A program made the position numbers and the translations under genes. The notes under the pieces are model-generated. The model was not told where the DNA came from and did not search any database. It was given only the letters and a program-made list of their open reading frames with translations. Shown here piece by piece: positions 44,213 to 53,951 of a DNA stretch of 64,000 nucleotides (position 1 is its first letter; each line of letters begins with the position of its first letter). Origin of the DNA: Desulfovibrio sp. JC010 (GTDB taxonomy: Bacteria > Desulfobacterota > Desulfovibrionia > Desulfovibrionales > Desulfovibrionaceae); contig NZ_VOIQ01000003.1 in the NCBI RefSeq assembly GCF_010470675.1, positions 239,984 through 303,983 on the forward strand, written 5' to 3'.

Positions 44213-47200
44213 TTAAGCCTTTTCCGCCGCCTTCCTCAAACGCGCCCCTTCGGTCAATCCCAGATCATCCAGAATTGTGTACAGGGCCGGGACAACGCTC
44301 AGCACAAGGATTGTGGAAGTGAGCATGCCGAAGACCAGTGAACAGGTCAGCGGGATCAGGATTTGCGCCTGCAGCGAACGTTCGAAGAGCAGCGGCAGCA
44401 ACCCGACAATGGTGGTCAGGGAGGTCAGCAGCAAGGCCCGGAAACGCTGGCGGCTGGCCTTGGATGCGGCTTCTTCCGCAATCATACCTTCTTTCATGCG
44501 TTGTTTGAGGAATTCCACCAGCAGGATGGAGTCGTTGACCACCACCCCGGCAAGGGAGACAAAGCCCATGATGGAAGGCATGGACAGGTTGTAGCCCATG
44601 AGCAGGTGCCCCCAGATGACCCCGATGAAGGCCAGCGGGATGGCGGTGATGACCACGATGGGTTCCAGATAGCTGCGGAAGTGGAAACTGAGCAGCACGA
44701 AGATGCCGAAGACCCCGAACATGAGGGCCATTCCCATGGATTTCCCGGTGGTGTCCCCTTCCTTGGCCGCTCCCTGCAGGGAGTAGCTTACGCCCGGATA
44801 CTTTTTTATCAATTCGGGCAGGAATTTTGTTTTGGTATCGGCCACAATGGCGTTGGCATTAGCCACGCGTCCGTCCACATCGCCCTGTACAGTCACTGTG
44901 CGCAGGGAATCCACGCGGGCGATGCGCGCCCAGCCCCTTCCTTCTTTCAGTTCCGCAACAGTGCCCAGCGGAATCTGGTCACCGTTGGGCGTGGTCACAT
45001 GAAAGTAGTCCAGATCACCGAGGGTGTTGCGGTCCTTGGGATCAAGGCGGACGTCTATTTCATAGGATTCACTGCCGTCCTGAATCTCCGCAGCCTGCTG
45101 ACCCTGCAGAGCGGAGCGCAGCTGCCGCGCAATCTGGGTGGCGTCCAGTCCGAGGGCAGTGGCTCCCTGCTTGAGCCGGACTTCCATTTCCGGTTTACCC
45201 GGACGCAGGTCATCCATGAGATAGCGGGTGCCTTCGTAGCGTGTCAGCCATGCCAGCAGTTCGTGTGATGCCGCTTTCAGCTGCTTGAGGTCATCACCCT
45301 GCAAGCGGATTTCAATATCCAGACCTCCCGGTCCGATGGACGGTTCCTTGAAAGACAGACTGATGGCGTCCGGGATCGGTCCGGCCTTTTTTTCCCAAAG
45401 GGTTTTCAGCTCATCCATGGTGGTGTTGCGGTCTTCAGAACCGAGCAGGTCCGCAGTTATGGTGGCTACGTGAGGTCCTGCCTCGTTGGCGTCCGCATTG
45501 GTGTTGAACTGGGCGGTGTAGCTTTCCACCAGTTCTTTTCCGCCGGGTTGAAGCGGACTAAGCTCCTTGTTTATGGATTTCAGTGCTTCAACAATTTGTT
45601 CCACGGATTCTTCGGTCTGTTCAAGGGGAGTTCCCTGAGGCAGCAGTAAACGGGCCTGCAGAATGTCGCCTTCCACTTCGGGGAATGCTTCCATTTTAAG
45701 CACGCCCCCGGCCAGCATGGCTACCGAGGCCAGCAGGATGGAGAAAACCAGTCCGATGTACAGGTAACGCCAGCGTATGGACCAGTCTACGAACCGTCCC
45801 ACATGTTTTTCCCGGAACTCATTAAAACGTTCATTAAACTTTTTGCGGAATCCGCTTTCCGTTTTGGGCGCGTGGGCCAGTGAATGGGACAAGTGGTTGG
45901 GCAGGATGAGAAATGCCTCCACCAGACTGACCGCGAGGGTCATGATCAGTACCGTGGGCATGACCCAGAGTACCTTGCCGATATCCCCCTTCATCATGAA
46001 GGCGAGGGTGCCGAAGATAAGCAGGGTGGTGGCAAAGGAGGATGTTACCCCGGCAAGCACACCTCTGGTTCCGTCAATGGCCGCGCGCAGGGAAGATTTA
46101 CCCTGTTGCAGCTGGGTGGAAATGTTTTCGGCAATGACGATGGCATCATCCATGATCAGGCCGATGGCCAGCAGCAGGCCGACCATGGTCAGCATGTTCA
46201 GGGTCAGCCCGGAGATGTACATAACGAACAGTCCGCCCAGAAATGAGACCGGAAGGCCCATGGAGACCCAGAAGGACATACGGATATCAAAGAACAGCCA
46301 CATGGCGAGGAAAACCAGAATCAAGCCCTGAAATCCGTTTTCCACCAGCAGGGAGAGCCGGTCGCGCACGATTTCGGTCTGGTTCTGGGTCAAAGTCAGG
46401 GTTACTTTCGGCGGGGCCATTTTCTGTTCCCGGTCCAGAAAGGTCTGGACTTCATCGAGCACGCGCAGGGCGTCCTGATCCTTGGTCTTCTGGATCAGCA
46501 GCAGGGCGGCGCGCTTGCCGTTGAACATGAATTTATCTTCGTCCAGTTCAAAGCGGTCGGTGATGGTGGCGATATCGCCCAGCCGGATTTCCGCGCCCGT
46601 GGTTCCTGATTTAACCACCAGATCTTCAAATTCATGGACCTTTTTGCGTTCATCAGCAAAGCGGACCAGAATATCACCCTGTGCGGTTTCAATGGTGCCG
46701 GAGGGCAGGTCCAGTGACTGGCGACCGATGACATCGGTAATGTCGGTCATGGACAGCCGGAACTGCATGAGCATTGCCGCCGGGATTTCTATGCGGATCT
46801 GGTGTTCCGAGAAGCCCTGAATCTCCACCAGTGAAACCAGCTTCAGTCGTTGCAGACGGTCTTTGAGCTGTTCGGCGTACATCTTGAGATGCGGCACGGA
46901 CATGGGGCCGGAAACAGCGATGCCCACCACATTATCCGTGCGGTTCAGTTCGCTGATGACCGGCTCTTCGGCTTCCTCCGGGAAGTCGTCGATGGCATCC
47001 ACTTCGGAGCGCACGTCATCGATAAATTTGCTGAAATCACCGCCTTCGACCATTTCGGCTGTTACCGTGGCCTTTCCTTCCCGTGCTTCGCCGGTCACTT
47101 CTTCCACACCGATGATGCCGTCAAGGGCGTCCTCGATGCGCTGGCAGATGGCTTCTTCCACGGTTTCGGCTGTTGCGCCGGGATAGATTACCGTGACCTG

Positions 47201-47344
47201 CACCTGATTGGCTGCAAAGTCGGGAAAGGTCTCGCGCAGCAGCTTGGGAGCGGCGAAAATCCCCACGGCAAAGAATATGAGCATCAGCAGGTTTGCCGCT
47301 GTGGGATGGTCGGCGAAATACTCTATGATTCCGTGAGATTTCAT
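44213..47344 (-). CDS. RND-family efflux pump inner-membrane subunit (AcrB/HAE type)
   Basis: 1043 residues, the usual size. An N-terminal helix (PTAANLLMLIFFAVGIFAAPKLLRETFPDF), two large periplasmic loops and two blocks of membrane helices are present. The proton-relay Asp pair is in LLLAIGLIMDDAIVIAENI of helix 4, and LSMPSIMGFVSLAGVVVNDSILLVEFLKQ marks the second half. It exports hydrophobic compounds by proton antiport. The gene overlaps the membrane-fusion gene by 4 bases. No TolC-like outer-membrane gene is adjacent, so a TolC from elsewhere is presumably used. Drug range unknown. Confidence 0.93.
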   Translation of the reverse strand: MKSHGIIEYFADHPTAANLLMLIFFAVGIFAAPKLLRETFPDFAANQVQVTVIYPGATAETVEEAICQRIEDALDGIIGVEEVTGEAREGKATVTAEMVEGGDFSKFIDDVRSEVDAIDDFPEEAEEPVISELNRTDNVVGIAVSGPMSVPHLKMYAEQLKDRLQRLKLVSLVEIQGFSEHQIRIEIPAAMLMQFRLSMTDITDVIGRQSLDLPSGTIETAQGDILVRFADERKKVHEFEDLVVKSGTTGAEIRLGDIATITDRFELDEDKFMFNGKRAALLLIQKTKDQDALRVLDEVQTFLDREQKMAPPKVTLTLTQNQTEIVRDRLSLLVENGFQGLILVFLAMWLFFDIRMSFWVSMGLPVSFLGGLFVMYISGLTLNMLTMVGLLLAIGLIMDDAIVIAENISTQLQQGKSSLRAAIDGTRGVLAGVTSSFATTLLIFGTLAFMMKGDIGKVLWVMPTVLIMTLAVSLVEAFLILPNHLSHSLAHAPKTESGFRKKFNERFNEFREKHVGRFVDWSIRWRYLYIGLVFSILLASVAMLAGGVLKMEAFPEVEGDILQARLLLPQGTPLEQTEESVEQIVEALKSINKELSPLQPGGKELVESYTAQFNTNADANEAGPHVATITADLLGSEDRNTTMDELKTLWEKKAGPIPDAISLSFKEPSIGPGGLDIEIRLQGDDLKQLKAASHELLAWLTRYEGTRYLMDDLRPGKPEMEVRLKQGATALGLDATQIARQLRSALQGQQAAEIQDGSESYEIDVRLDPKDRNTLGDLDYFHVTTPNGDQIPLGTVAELKEGRGWARIARVDSLRTVTVQGDVDGRVANANAIVADTKTKFLPELIKKYPGVSYSLQGAAKEGDTTGKSMGMALMFGVFGIFVLLSFHFRSYLEPIVVITAIPLAFIGVIWGHLLMGYNLSMPSIMGFVSLAGVVVNDSILLVEFLKQRMKEGMIAEEAASKASRQRFRALLLTSLTTIVGLLPLLFERSLQAQILIPLTCSLVFGMLTSTILVLSVVPALYTILDDLGLTEGARLRKAAEKA

Positions 47345-48720
47345 CGTGCCTCCTGCTGCCCTGAAGCTTCGCTGACCAAGGCGTCCCGGAGCTTAATATC
47401 ATTGACCGGATTGAGGAGCATGCCGTCGATGGCCGGAACAAGGTCGCTTACAACCACTGTCTCTCCCGCTTTGATTCCTTTGGCAACAGTTACAAATCCG
47501 GACTGAACCAGTGAGAGTTCAACCTCGCGCAAGCACAGCCGTTTGTCCTCATCCATGACGTAAATCACATTGTCGTGGACAGCGTTGCGCGGGATTACCG
47601 CTACGGGTGCTAAAGGTCTGCCGCGCAGTTCCACTTCGGCATACATGTTTTTTATGAGCGGAGGGCGTTTGCCCGGTTTGGCTTTGAGGTAAGGTTCGTC
47701 CACCGCCACATAGACGCCGAGGGTGCGGGTCTGTTCGTCCACGGCTTCGGCAATGCGGGAAACCCGTCCGTCCCATTCGGCGGAAATATCACCCAGATTG
47801 ACCCGGATAATGGCGGAAAGACCGAGAAAGCGCATCAGGGATTCCGGGTCGACTGCACCGTCCCGCATGGGGCTGGGGCCGCCCTGAGGGACGATGTTGC
47901 GGAAAGCGGACAGCGGCACCTGAGCCACGGTTTCGGACATTCCCATGCTGTCCAGCTTGGTCAGCACATCGCCGATTTTCACGGCCTGCCCCTGTTCCAC
48001 ACTTACGTCAGCCACCCGGCAGTCAAAGGGGGCGATGATGATTGTCCGGTCTTCGTCCAGCTTGGCACTGGAAACCTTGTGCCGTGCCGAAGCGAGCTGG
48101 GCCAGCAAACGTTGCTTTTCTGTGGGGATCTGGTTGAGTGCGGACTGGAAATTTTCCACCGCATTCTGCCCGGTAAGGAAATTCTGCTCCACTGTATCCA
48201 GTTCCGAGGAGGAAATGACCCCTTGTTCTTTCAGGATTTTCTGGCGTTGGAAATCTTTTTTGAGCAGGGCCAGCTTACCTTTTTCAACATCAAGCTGGCG
48301 GCGGAAATCTTTTTCCTTTTGTTCAAGGTTGCGGATATCGGCCAGTACGGATTCCACTTCGGCCTCGCTCTGTCCGCGCACAAAGCCCGGCTCGGAAGGG
48401 TCGATGCGCAGCAGAATAGTGCCTTTGGCCAGAATGTTGCCCCGGTCAAGATCGGGATGCACATCCACAACCTTGCCGCCCACCTCCGCAACGGCATTCC
48501 ATGTCTGGCCGGGCTGCACGTATCCATAGCCGATGGCTCTCGGAACCACTGCCACTTCAGGTACCTCGATGACCCGTACCGTGGTGGCCCGCTCGGCAAC
48601 ATCAGCCAGCTGCGGGCTTTTCTTGTTGGAGACTACAGTGAAAAGTATGATTACCCCCACAAGCAGAGCCGGGAAGATGAGCAGTTTCTTGTTTTTGAAT
48701 AAATTCATAATGGAACTCAT
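47341..48720 (-). CDS. RND efflux periplasmic adaptor (membrane-fusion protein)
   Basis: 459 residues. N-terminal anchor helix (LLIFPALLVGVIILFTVV), lipoyl halves (GYGYVQPGQTWNAVAEVGGKVVDVHPDLDRGNILAKG and IIAPFDCRVADVSVEQGQAVKIGDVLTKL), a long coiled-coil hairpin between them, and beta-barrel/C-terminal domain. It links the RND pump to an outer-membrane channel. ATG 48720 overlaps the TetR stop (ATGA); a second ATG at 48708 is possible. Longer than AcrA by about 60 residues. Confidence 0.9.
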   Translation of the reverse strand: MSSIMNLFKNKKLLIFPALLVGVIILFTVVSNKKSPQLADVAERATTVRVIEVPEVAVVPRAIGYGYVQPGQTWNAVAEVGGKVVDVHPDLDRGNILAKGTILLRIDPSEPGFVRGQSEAEVESVLADIRNLEQKEKDFRRQLDVEKGKLALLKKDFQRQKILKEQGVISSSELDTVEQNFLTGQNAVENFQSALNQIPTEKQRLLAQLASARHKVSSAKLDEDRTIIIAPFDCRVADVSVEQGQAVKIGDVLTKLDSMGMSETVAQVPLSAFRNIVPQGGPSPMRDGAVDPESLMRFLGLSAIIRVNLGDISAEWDGRVSRIAEAVDEQTRTLGVYVAVDEPYLKAKPGKRPPLIKNMYAEVELRGRPLAPVAVIPRNAVHDNVIYVMDEDKRLCLREVELSLVQSGFVTVAKGIKAGETVVVSDLVPAIDGMLLNPVNDIKLRDALVSEASGQQEAR

Positions 48721-49433
48721 GATTCCTCCTTGGTGTGCAGTTGCTCTCCGTCCAGAGGCAGCCCAAGGGCGCAGAGGCCCATTTCGGTCACAGCTTCCAG
48801 AATGACACTGATATTTTCTTCGGTATATGTTTCCCAGTTCAAACGGCGCAGCAGGATTGACCGGGCACCCATAAATCCGAACATCTGGCCCAGCAGAACA
48901 TGTCCGCGGATCATGGCTTCTTCCGATTCAGGCTCCAGTGTTAAGGCCGCTGCCGCAATGAGGCTGATGGACTGGTGCATTGTTTGAAGAGCACCTTCAT
49001 AGATTATATCGAAACCGACTCCGGGATCCTGATATTCGCGGATCATGAACAGGAATCGGTCCTTGGCGTTCTGTTCCCTCAAAACACCGTTGAAGAAGGA
49101 ACGGTAAAGTTGGCGGAGTGCCGCAGCCGCCGCTTTCTGTGGAGTAGGGGCCGCTTGAAATATCTTATCCATTTCCCCGGAGAGCATGCCGACGTGCATG
49201 CGTACCTGCTGGACAACATCTTCGCACACTGCCCGGTACAAGCCCTCCTTGCCGCCGAAGTGGTAGGGAATGGAAGCCTGATTCACTCCGGCTTCATTGG
49301 CCAGCATCCGTGTGGTTACACTTTCAAATCCGTGGGAGCCGAATAGCCGCAAGCCTGTCTGGATCAGTTTGGCTCGTGTTTCTTCGGGGCGTGCTGCGCC
49401 TCCGCGCCGTGTTTCTGTATTGTTTGCTGCCAT
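48717..49433 (-). CDS. TetR-family repressor (CecR-like) of the RND operon
   Basis: 238 residues. HTH ETRAKLIQTGLRLFGSHGFESVTTRMLANEAGVNQASIPYHFGGKEGLYRAVC has the NQASIPYHFGGKEGLY variant seen in CecR/YbiH-type TetR proteins, and the C-terminal half fits their ligand domain. First gene of the three-gene efflux unit. A short dyad TTGAATTAATCAA at 49477-49489 upstream may be part of its operator. Derepression by a pump substrate is the expected control. Confidence 0.88.
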   Translation of the reverse strand: MAANNTETRRGGAARPEETRAKLIQTGLRLFGSHGFESVTTRMLANEAGVNQASIPYHFGGKEGLYRAVCEDVVQQVRMHVGMLSGEMDKIFQAAPTPQKAAAAALRQLYRSFFNGVLREQNAKDRFLFMIREYQDPGVGFDIIYEGALQTMHQSISLIAAAALTLEPESEEAMIRGHVLLGQMFGFMGARSILLRRLNWETYTEENISVILEAVTEMGLCALGLPLDGEQLHTKEES

Positions 49434-49527
49434 GTTTATATCCTCTAAATAGACCCCTCGGGGCTGTTTTATTCGCTTGAATTAATCAAATGAATAAATC
49501 AGATGAATGAATGAGTCAACGCTTAAA

Positions 49528-49572
49528 ACCTGAGTTTATTGAACAGGCATCGCCCGTTCAATAAACTCAGGT
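49528..49572. terminator. 17-bp perfect inverted repeat between thpR and tetR
   Basis: Arms 49528-49544 and 49556-49572 (ACCTGAGTTTATTGAAC and its exact complement) enclose an 11-base loop, 25 bases after the thpR stop. It most likely ends the pncC-porin-thpR unit, though no T-run follows. Confidence 0.65.
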
Positions 49573-49597
49573 ATAAACTAGCAGTTAGCGCAGGTGG

Positions 49598-50152
49598 TTA
49601 GCGGTATTCTTTGAGTACGGAGTAAACAGGCCCTTCAGGTGTCAGCACGCTTTTGTAAAGATTGAATCCGCTGATGGTTGCGTCGGGCAGGTTGAAGCAG
49701 TTAATTTTTTCGGCCAGTGCAGCCCAGTCGTCCTGCCCGTTTTTCTTGACCCGGCCCAGAGTCAGGTGGGCATGGCAGGATTTTCTGTTGGGGGCAAAAC
49801 CGATTTTCTCCAGACTGGAATCGATTGCAGCGGCAGTGGAACAGATTTGCTCGGTGCCGGATGATATGCCGGTCCAGATGATGTGCGGCTTATCCTGAGA
49901 AGGAAAGAATCCTGCTCCAGATGATGAAATTTTAAAGTTTACAACCGGGATTTTCTGCAGTACATCGTCCAGCTCTGTAAGCCTGTCTTCCTCTACATTG
50001 CCCAGAAATTTGAGGGTAAAGTGCATATTTTCAGGCTTGACCCATGAAATTCTTGATTTAAGCCCCTCGCGCAGGTTCGAATGCGCGCTGCCGATCATTT
50101 TTATCCATTCTTGCGGTCCGGGGTGTGCGATAAATGTGCGTATCTTTTTCAT
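49598..50152 (-). CDS. thpR: RNA 2',3'-cyclic phosphodiesterase (ThpR/LigT)
   Basis: 184 residues. The two H-x-T-x motifs of the 2H phosphoesterase fold are HFTLKFLG and HLTLGRVKK, with KIRTFIAHP at the start and GFNLYKSVLTPEGPVYSVL at the end as in ThpR. It opens 2',3'-cyclic phosphates of RNA in the cytosol. Third gene after pncC and the porin, 23 bases downstream of the latter. Confidence 0.9.
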   Translation of the reverse strand: MKKIRTFIAHPGPQEWIKMIGSAHSNLREGLKSRISWVKPENMHFTLKFLGNVEEDRLTELDDVLQKIPVVNFKISSSGAGFFPSQDKPHIIWTGISSGTEQICSTAAAIDSSLEKIGFAPNRKSCHAHLTLGRVKKNGQDDWAALAEKINCFNLPDATISGFNLYKSVLTPEGPVYSVLKEYR

Positions 50153-50175
50153 TTTATCCCAGCCTGTTAAAGCGT

Positions 50176-51417
50176 TTATGAACCGGGTGTGGAAAAAGTG
50201 AAGAAGAATTTCAACATTCCGAACAATATATCATCATTGCTGCTGTTGGCATTGGAGTTGGTTACGTAGGTCAGGTCCGGGATAATGGAAAAATTGTCCG
50301 TGAGTTTGACCTGATAGTATGTTTCGTAATGGTACTCCATATCCGTGTTGTCCGTATGCCTGTTGCCCTGCACGCCGCCTGCGGCCACGCCCCAGACATC
50401 TTGTTCCCGTCCGGATATGGGACCCTGCCAGTGCGTGCCTGCCGACCATGACCAGGTGATGCTGTTTATGGCTCCGTTACCTTTGCCCAGCCGTGCGAAG
50501 ATACCGAAATCTTCGGTAATATCCTGATCCATGTTAAAGGCCACACCCCAGTTGACCGAATCTTCTTCACCGTCGATTCTCGGCTGGTCATAAGTGTTGG
50601 TCCAGCCGAAGATGCGGTAATTACCTTTCAGTTTACCAAAGCTGGGCGAATATGTCAGCTGTCCGCCGATGAGCGGGTTGTCAGGCACATTTTCAAATTC
50701 GTCTTTTCTCTCCACTTCGGGGCGGCCGGCATAGGTGCTGGACTGGGCCAGCATGGTCAGCTTGAATTTATCCTGAGCATTGAATCCAACTGCAACGATG
50801 GGCAGGTTCGAGTCAATGCCGTCAAAAATCGGCTCGTTATTGAATATGGTGTTAATAAACTGGGTGCGCCCGTTTCCGGCAAAGCGGTTTTCATCCATGA
50901 AGGATTCCGGGTCGGTATAGCCCAGCGAGACGAACATCTTTTTATCCGCAAAATGCTGGGTGTAAAGCACATCTGAAATTGACGCCTCGCCGCCGGGGCT
51001 GGTCCGCGAAGCCTGTGAGTTGAGCGGCGAAAGCACCAGTCCGCGCCGGGAAGGGTTGCTGTACACATCTGATGCGCCGCCCTGAACCTGAAAGAAGAAT
51101 TTCCCGTTTTCAGTGGGATTCCAGTGCAGCCGGATGCGGGCTTTATAGGCTCCGTAGGAATTACTGCTTTTGGGATCTCCGTCTATCTCGGTTTCGCCGT
51201 AAGACTGCAGATAGCCGAGCACGTCCCCTTCGATGGTCAGCGGACCGGTAACGTCCTGCACTTCATCCCATGCATCGCGGAATTCTTCCAGCAGCACGGA
51301 TTGGTGTTTTTCTTCCTCTCCGTGCAGGTTGAGGGTCTTGCGCAGGGAATCCCGGCAGAATCCGTTATTTGCGCAGCAGAGAACAAGGAGAATGATCAGG
51401 CACAGCGTCTTCTTCAT
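50176..51417 (-). CDS. OprB-family carbohydrate-selective porin
   Basis: 413 residues with signal peptide (MKKTLCLIILLVLCCANNGFC). Alternating amphipathic strands of a beta-barrel, the GYLQSYGETEIDG opening, RLHWNPTENGKFFFQVQGG, VSLGYTDPESFMDENRFAGNGRTQF and the aromatic end with MLKFFFTFSTP fit OprB-type outer-membrane porins. The last residue is not Phe but the pattern is otherwise normal. Lies 5 bases after pncC. Substrate preference unknown. Confidence 0.82.
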   Translation of the reverse strand: MKKTLCLIILLVLCCANNGFCRDSLRKTLNLHGEEEKHQSVLLEEFRDAWDEVQDVTGPLTIEGDVLGYLQSYGETEIDGDPKSSNSYGAYKARIRLHWNPTENGKFFFQVQGGASDVYSNPSRRGLVLSPLNSQASRTSPGGEASISDVLYTQHFADKKMFVSLGYTDPESFMDENRFAGNGRTQFINTIFNNEPIFDGIDSNLPIVAVGFNAQDKFKLTMLAQSSTYAGRPEVERKDEFENVPDNPLIGGQLTYSPSFGKLKGNYRIFGWTNTYDQPRIDGEEDSVNWGVAFNMDQDITEDFGIFARLGKGNGAINSITWSWSAGTHWQGPISGREQDVWGVAAGGVQGNRHTDNTDMEYHYETYYQVKLTDNFSIIPDLTYVTNSNANSSNDDILFGMLKFFFTFSTPGS

Positions 51418-51422
51418 TTTGA

Positions 51423-51902
51423 TTAACTCTCTTCCAGAATACGGAGCAGATTTTCCAGTACGGTTTGCAGGCTCTGGTCTTTCACGCTTTTGCGGTCACC
51501 GCTGAAGATGAATTTTTCGGCGTAGGTCTTTCCGTTCACATGCCAGCCCATCCAGACAGTGCCCACGGGTTTATCCGCAGTGCCTCCGGTGGGTCCGGCA
51601 ATGCCGGAAAGGGAGATGCCCACATCCACGTTCAGAGTTTTGCAGACCCCTTCGGCCATGGCCCGGACCACAGGTTCGCTGACCGCGCCGTGTTCCATGA
51701 GAGCGGCTTGCGGCACGTGCAGCTGGGCCATTTTTACATCATTGGAGTATGCGACCACGGCTCCGGAGAACCATGCTGAACTGCCGGAAAAATCGGTCAG
51801 GGTGGCGGCAACAAGACCTCCGGTGCAGGATTCCGCAGTGGACATGGTCCAGCCTTTATCAACAAGTATTTTTCCGATGGACGGTACAATGGTTTCAATC
51901 AT
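51423..51902 (-). CDS. pncC: Nicotinamide-nucleotide amidase (PncC/CinA C-terminal domain)
   Basis: 159 residues. STAESCTGGLVAATLTDFSGSSAWFSGAVVAYSNDVK and GISLSGIAGPTGGTADKPVGTVWMGWHV are the CinA C-terminal signature with the catalytic Ser. It deamidates nicotinamide mononucleotide to recycle pyridine nucleotides. Stand-alone domain without the CinA N-terminal part, as is common. First gene of the pncC-porin-thpR unit. Confidence 0.92.
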   Translation of the reverse strand: MIETIVPSIGKILVDKGWTMSTAESCTGGLVAATLTDFSGSSAWFSGAVVAYSNDVKMAQLHVPQAALMEHGAVSEPVVRAMAEGVCKTLNVDVGISLSGIAGPTGGTADKPVGTVWMGWHVNGKTYAEKFIFSGDRKSVKDQSLQTVLENLLRILEES

Positions 51903-51989
51903 GCGGGTACGTTATCCTGATTTCGTCCATATTTAAAGAGGCAGATGCTGCATATTGTTTACTGTGAGGTGAAATGATACTCTCCCGCC

Positions 51990-52397
51990 ATGGCCTTGAA
52001 TAATATTGTCGGCATTATCTGGAAAAGACATCAGAGTCACTGGAATTGGATTATCATGATCGGTTCCTTTTTTGTGTTGCTCATGGCTTTATGGACGAAG
52101 TCCCTTTTCCTTACTCTGGCTTTTATCGCCGGGGCAGCTGTGTCCATGATGGAGCTTCCGGACCCTGATCCGCCTTTTAAACTGGTGGACAAGCTGCTTG
52201 AACATGAGCGTAACTGGCTGGAATCGCCATGGAGCTGGAAAAAAGGTCTGCAGGGTTTCGGTATGTTTGCCAGCGTGGTATATGTTTTTGTCTGCTGCTG
52301 GACCGGGAGCCTTATGCTTTTGCTGCTTCTGGCTGGAATTTATGCCAACGTGGCCTGTGTTTACGATAACAAGTACCGGGGAATTGATGATTTGTAG
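51990..52397 (+). CDS. Small multi-pass membrane protein, unrecognised
   Basis: 135 residues. Three to four hydrophobic helices are visible (WNWIIMIGSFFVLLMALW, LFLTLAFIAGAAVSMMELP, GFGMFASVVYVFVCCWTGSLMLLLLLAGIYANVACVY), with a charged loop containing PDPDPPFKLVDKLLEHERNWLESP. No known family. Single gene upstream of serS. The ribosome site is poor, so the exact start is uncertain. Confidence 0.6.
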   Translation: MALNNIVGIIWKRHQSHWNWIIMIGSFFVLLMALWTKSLFLTLAFIAGAAVSMMELPDPDPPFKLVDKLLEHERNWLESPWSWKKGLQGFGMFASVVYVFVCCWTGSLMLLLLLAGIYANVACVYDNKYRGIDDL

Positions 52398-52591
52398 GGA
52401 TTTTATGCAAATTGATGCAAGAATACCCTTTATTAGTGCGCTTAGATTAGCTACTAGTGTTGCGTCCGTGATATTGGTATCTATGGATTTGATGAACAAA
52501 AAGAATTTTTTCAAAATAAATTAAGTTTATTTTGGTTGTGTCAGCGCGGCTCGCAATGAGCTTTATATATTGATGATATGAGGAGAATGAA

Positions 52592-53869
52592 ATGCTCGAT
52601 TTGAAATTTGTACAGAACAATCTGGATGTAGTTCGCGAAAGCCTTGAAAAAAGAGGCTCTAAACTTGATGTTAATGAATTCAGCGATCTGGATTCCCGCC
52701 GCAAGTCTCTCTTGCAGGAAGTGGAATCCCTCAAGGCCGAGCGCAACTCCACCTCCGGCGAGATTGCAAAGATAAAGAGGGAAGGGGGCGATGCCTCTGA
52801 AATTATCGCCCGCATGGGTGAGGTTTCCGGCAGGATCAAGGCCCTTGATGAAGACCTCAAAGATATTGAAACCGCAGAGCGTGAATGGCTGTCTGCCGTA
52901 CCCAACATGCCTGACGAGTCCGTTCCTTTCGGTAAAACCGAAGACGACAACCCGGTCATCCGCCACTGGGGTGAGAAGCCTGAATTTGATTTCACCCCCC
53001 GTGAACACTGGGATCTGGCTGTGGAGCTGGGCGGTGTTGATTTCGAACGCGCAGCCAAGCTCACCGGGGCGCGTTTCGCCGTGCTCAAAAAATGGGGCGC
53101 ACGTCTGGAGCGTGCTTTGACCCAGTTCATGGTTGACGTACAGACCATGGATCACGGTTACACAGAGGTTATTCCTCCGTACATCGTCAACCGTGATTCC
53201 CTGTTCGGCACCGGACAGCTGCCCAAGTTCGCTGAGGATCTTTTCAAGTTGGAAGACTGGGAATATTTCCTGATTCCCACTGCGGAAGTTCCGCTGACCA
53301 ATCTGCACCGCGATGAAGTGCTTACTGAAGATGAGCTTTCCATCGCCTACTGCGCTCCGACTCCCTGTTTCCGTTCCGAAGCAGGTTCTTACGGCAAGGA
53401 CACCAAAGGGCTGATCCGCCAGCATCAGTTCCACAAAGTGGAGATGGTCCGTTTTGCCCATCCTGACAAAAGTTTTGAAGACCTCGAAAAGATGACCGGA
53501 CACGCCGAGGAAATCCTTAAGCGTCTTAACCTGCATTACCGCGTAATCACCCTGTGCACCGGGGACATGGGCTTCGGTTCCGCCAAGACCTACGACATTG
53601 AAGTCTGGCTGCCCGGACAGGATAAATACCGCGAGATTTCCTCCTGCTCCAACTGCGTGGACTTTCAGGCCCGCCGCGCCAACATCAAGTTCCAGCCCAA
53701 GGACAGCAAGAAAAAGCAGTTCGTACACACCCTGAACGGCTCCGGCCTCGCTGTGGGACGTACTTTTGTTGCTGTGGTGGAAAACTGCCAGCAGAAAGAC
53801 GGCTCCATCGTCATTCCCGAAGCTCTGCGTCCTTACATGGGCGGTCTGGAAGTTATTACTGCTGAGTAA
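52592..53869 (+). CDS. serS: Seryl-tRNA synthetase
   Basis: 425 residues, AGGAG ribosome site. The N-terminal antiparallel coiled coil (about 1-105) binds tRNA-Ser. Class II motif 2 is [21 protein letters not shown], the serine site is in [18 protein letters not shown], and motif 3 is [16 protein letters not shown]. It charges tRNA-Ser and, as substrate for SelA, tRNA-Sec. A bidirectional terminator follows. Confidence 0.98.
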   Translation: MLDLKFVQNNLDVVRESLEKRGSKLDVNEFSDLDSRRKSLLQEVESLKAERNSTSGEIAKIKREGGDASEIIARMGEVSGRIKALDEDLKDIETAEREWLSAVPNMPDESVPFGKTEDDNPVIRHWGEKPEFDFTPREHWDLAVELGGVDFERAAKLTGARFAVLKKWGARLERALTQFMVDVQTMDHGYTEVIPPYIVNRDSLFGTGQLPKFAEDLFKLEDWEYFLIPTAEVPLTNLHRDEVLTEDELSIAYCAPTPCFRSEAGSYGKDTKGLIRQHQFHKVEMVRFAHPDKSFEDLEKMTGHAEEILKRLNLHYRVITLCTGDMGFGSAKTYDIEVWLPGQDKYREISSCSNCVDFQARRANIKFQPKDSKKKQFVHTLNGSGLAVGRTFVAVVENCQQKDGSIVIPEALRPYMGGLEVITAE

Positions 53870-53912
53870 TAATTCTGTGCCGGATTCGGCTCAGGATGAT
53901 CTAGAAAAAATA

Positions 53913-53951
53913 AAGCCTCGCAATGTTCTGATATATTGCGAGGCCTTTTTT
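53913..53951. terminator. Bidirectional terminator between serS and the activase gene
   Basis: GCCTCGCAAT (53915-53924) and ATTGCGAGGC (53935-53944) form a stem with a 10-base loop, followed by T6 on the plus strand and preceded by A-rich sequence for the minus strand. Confidence 0.9.
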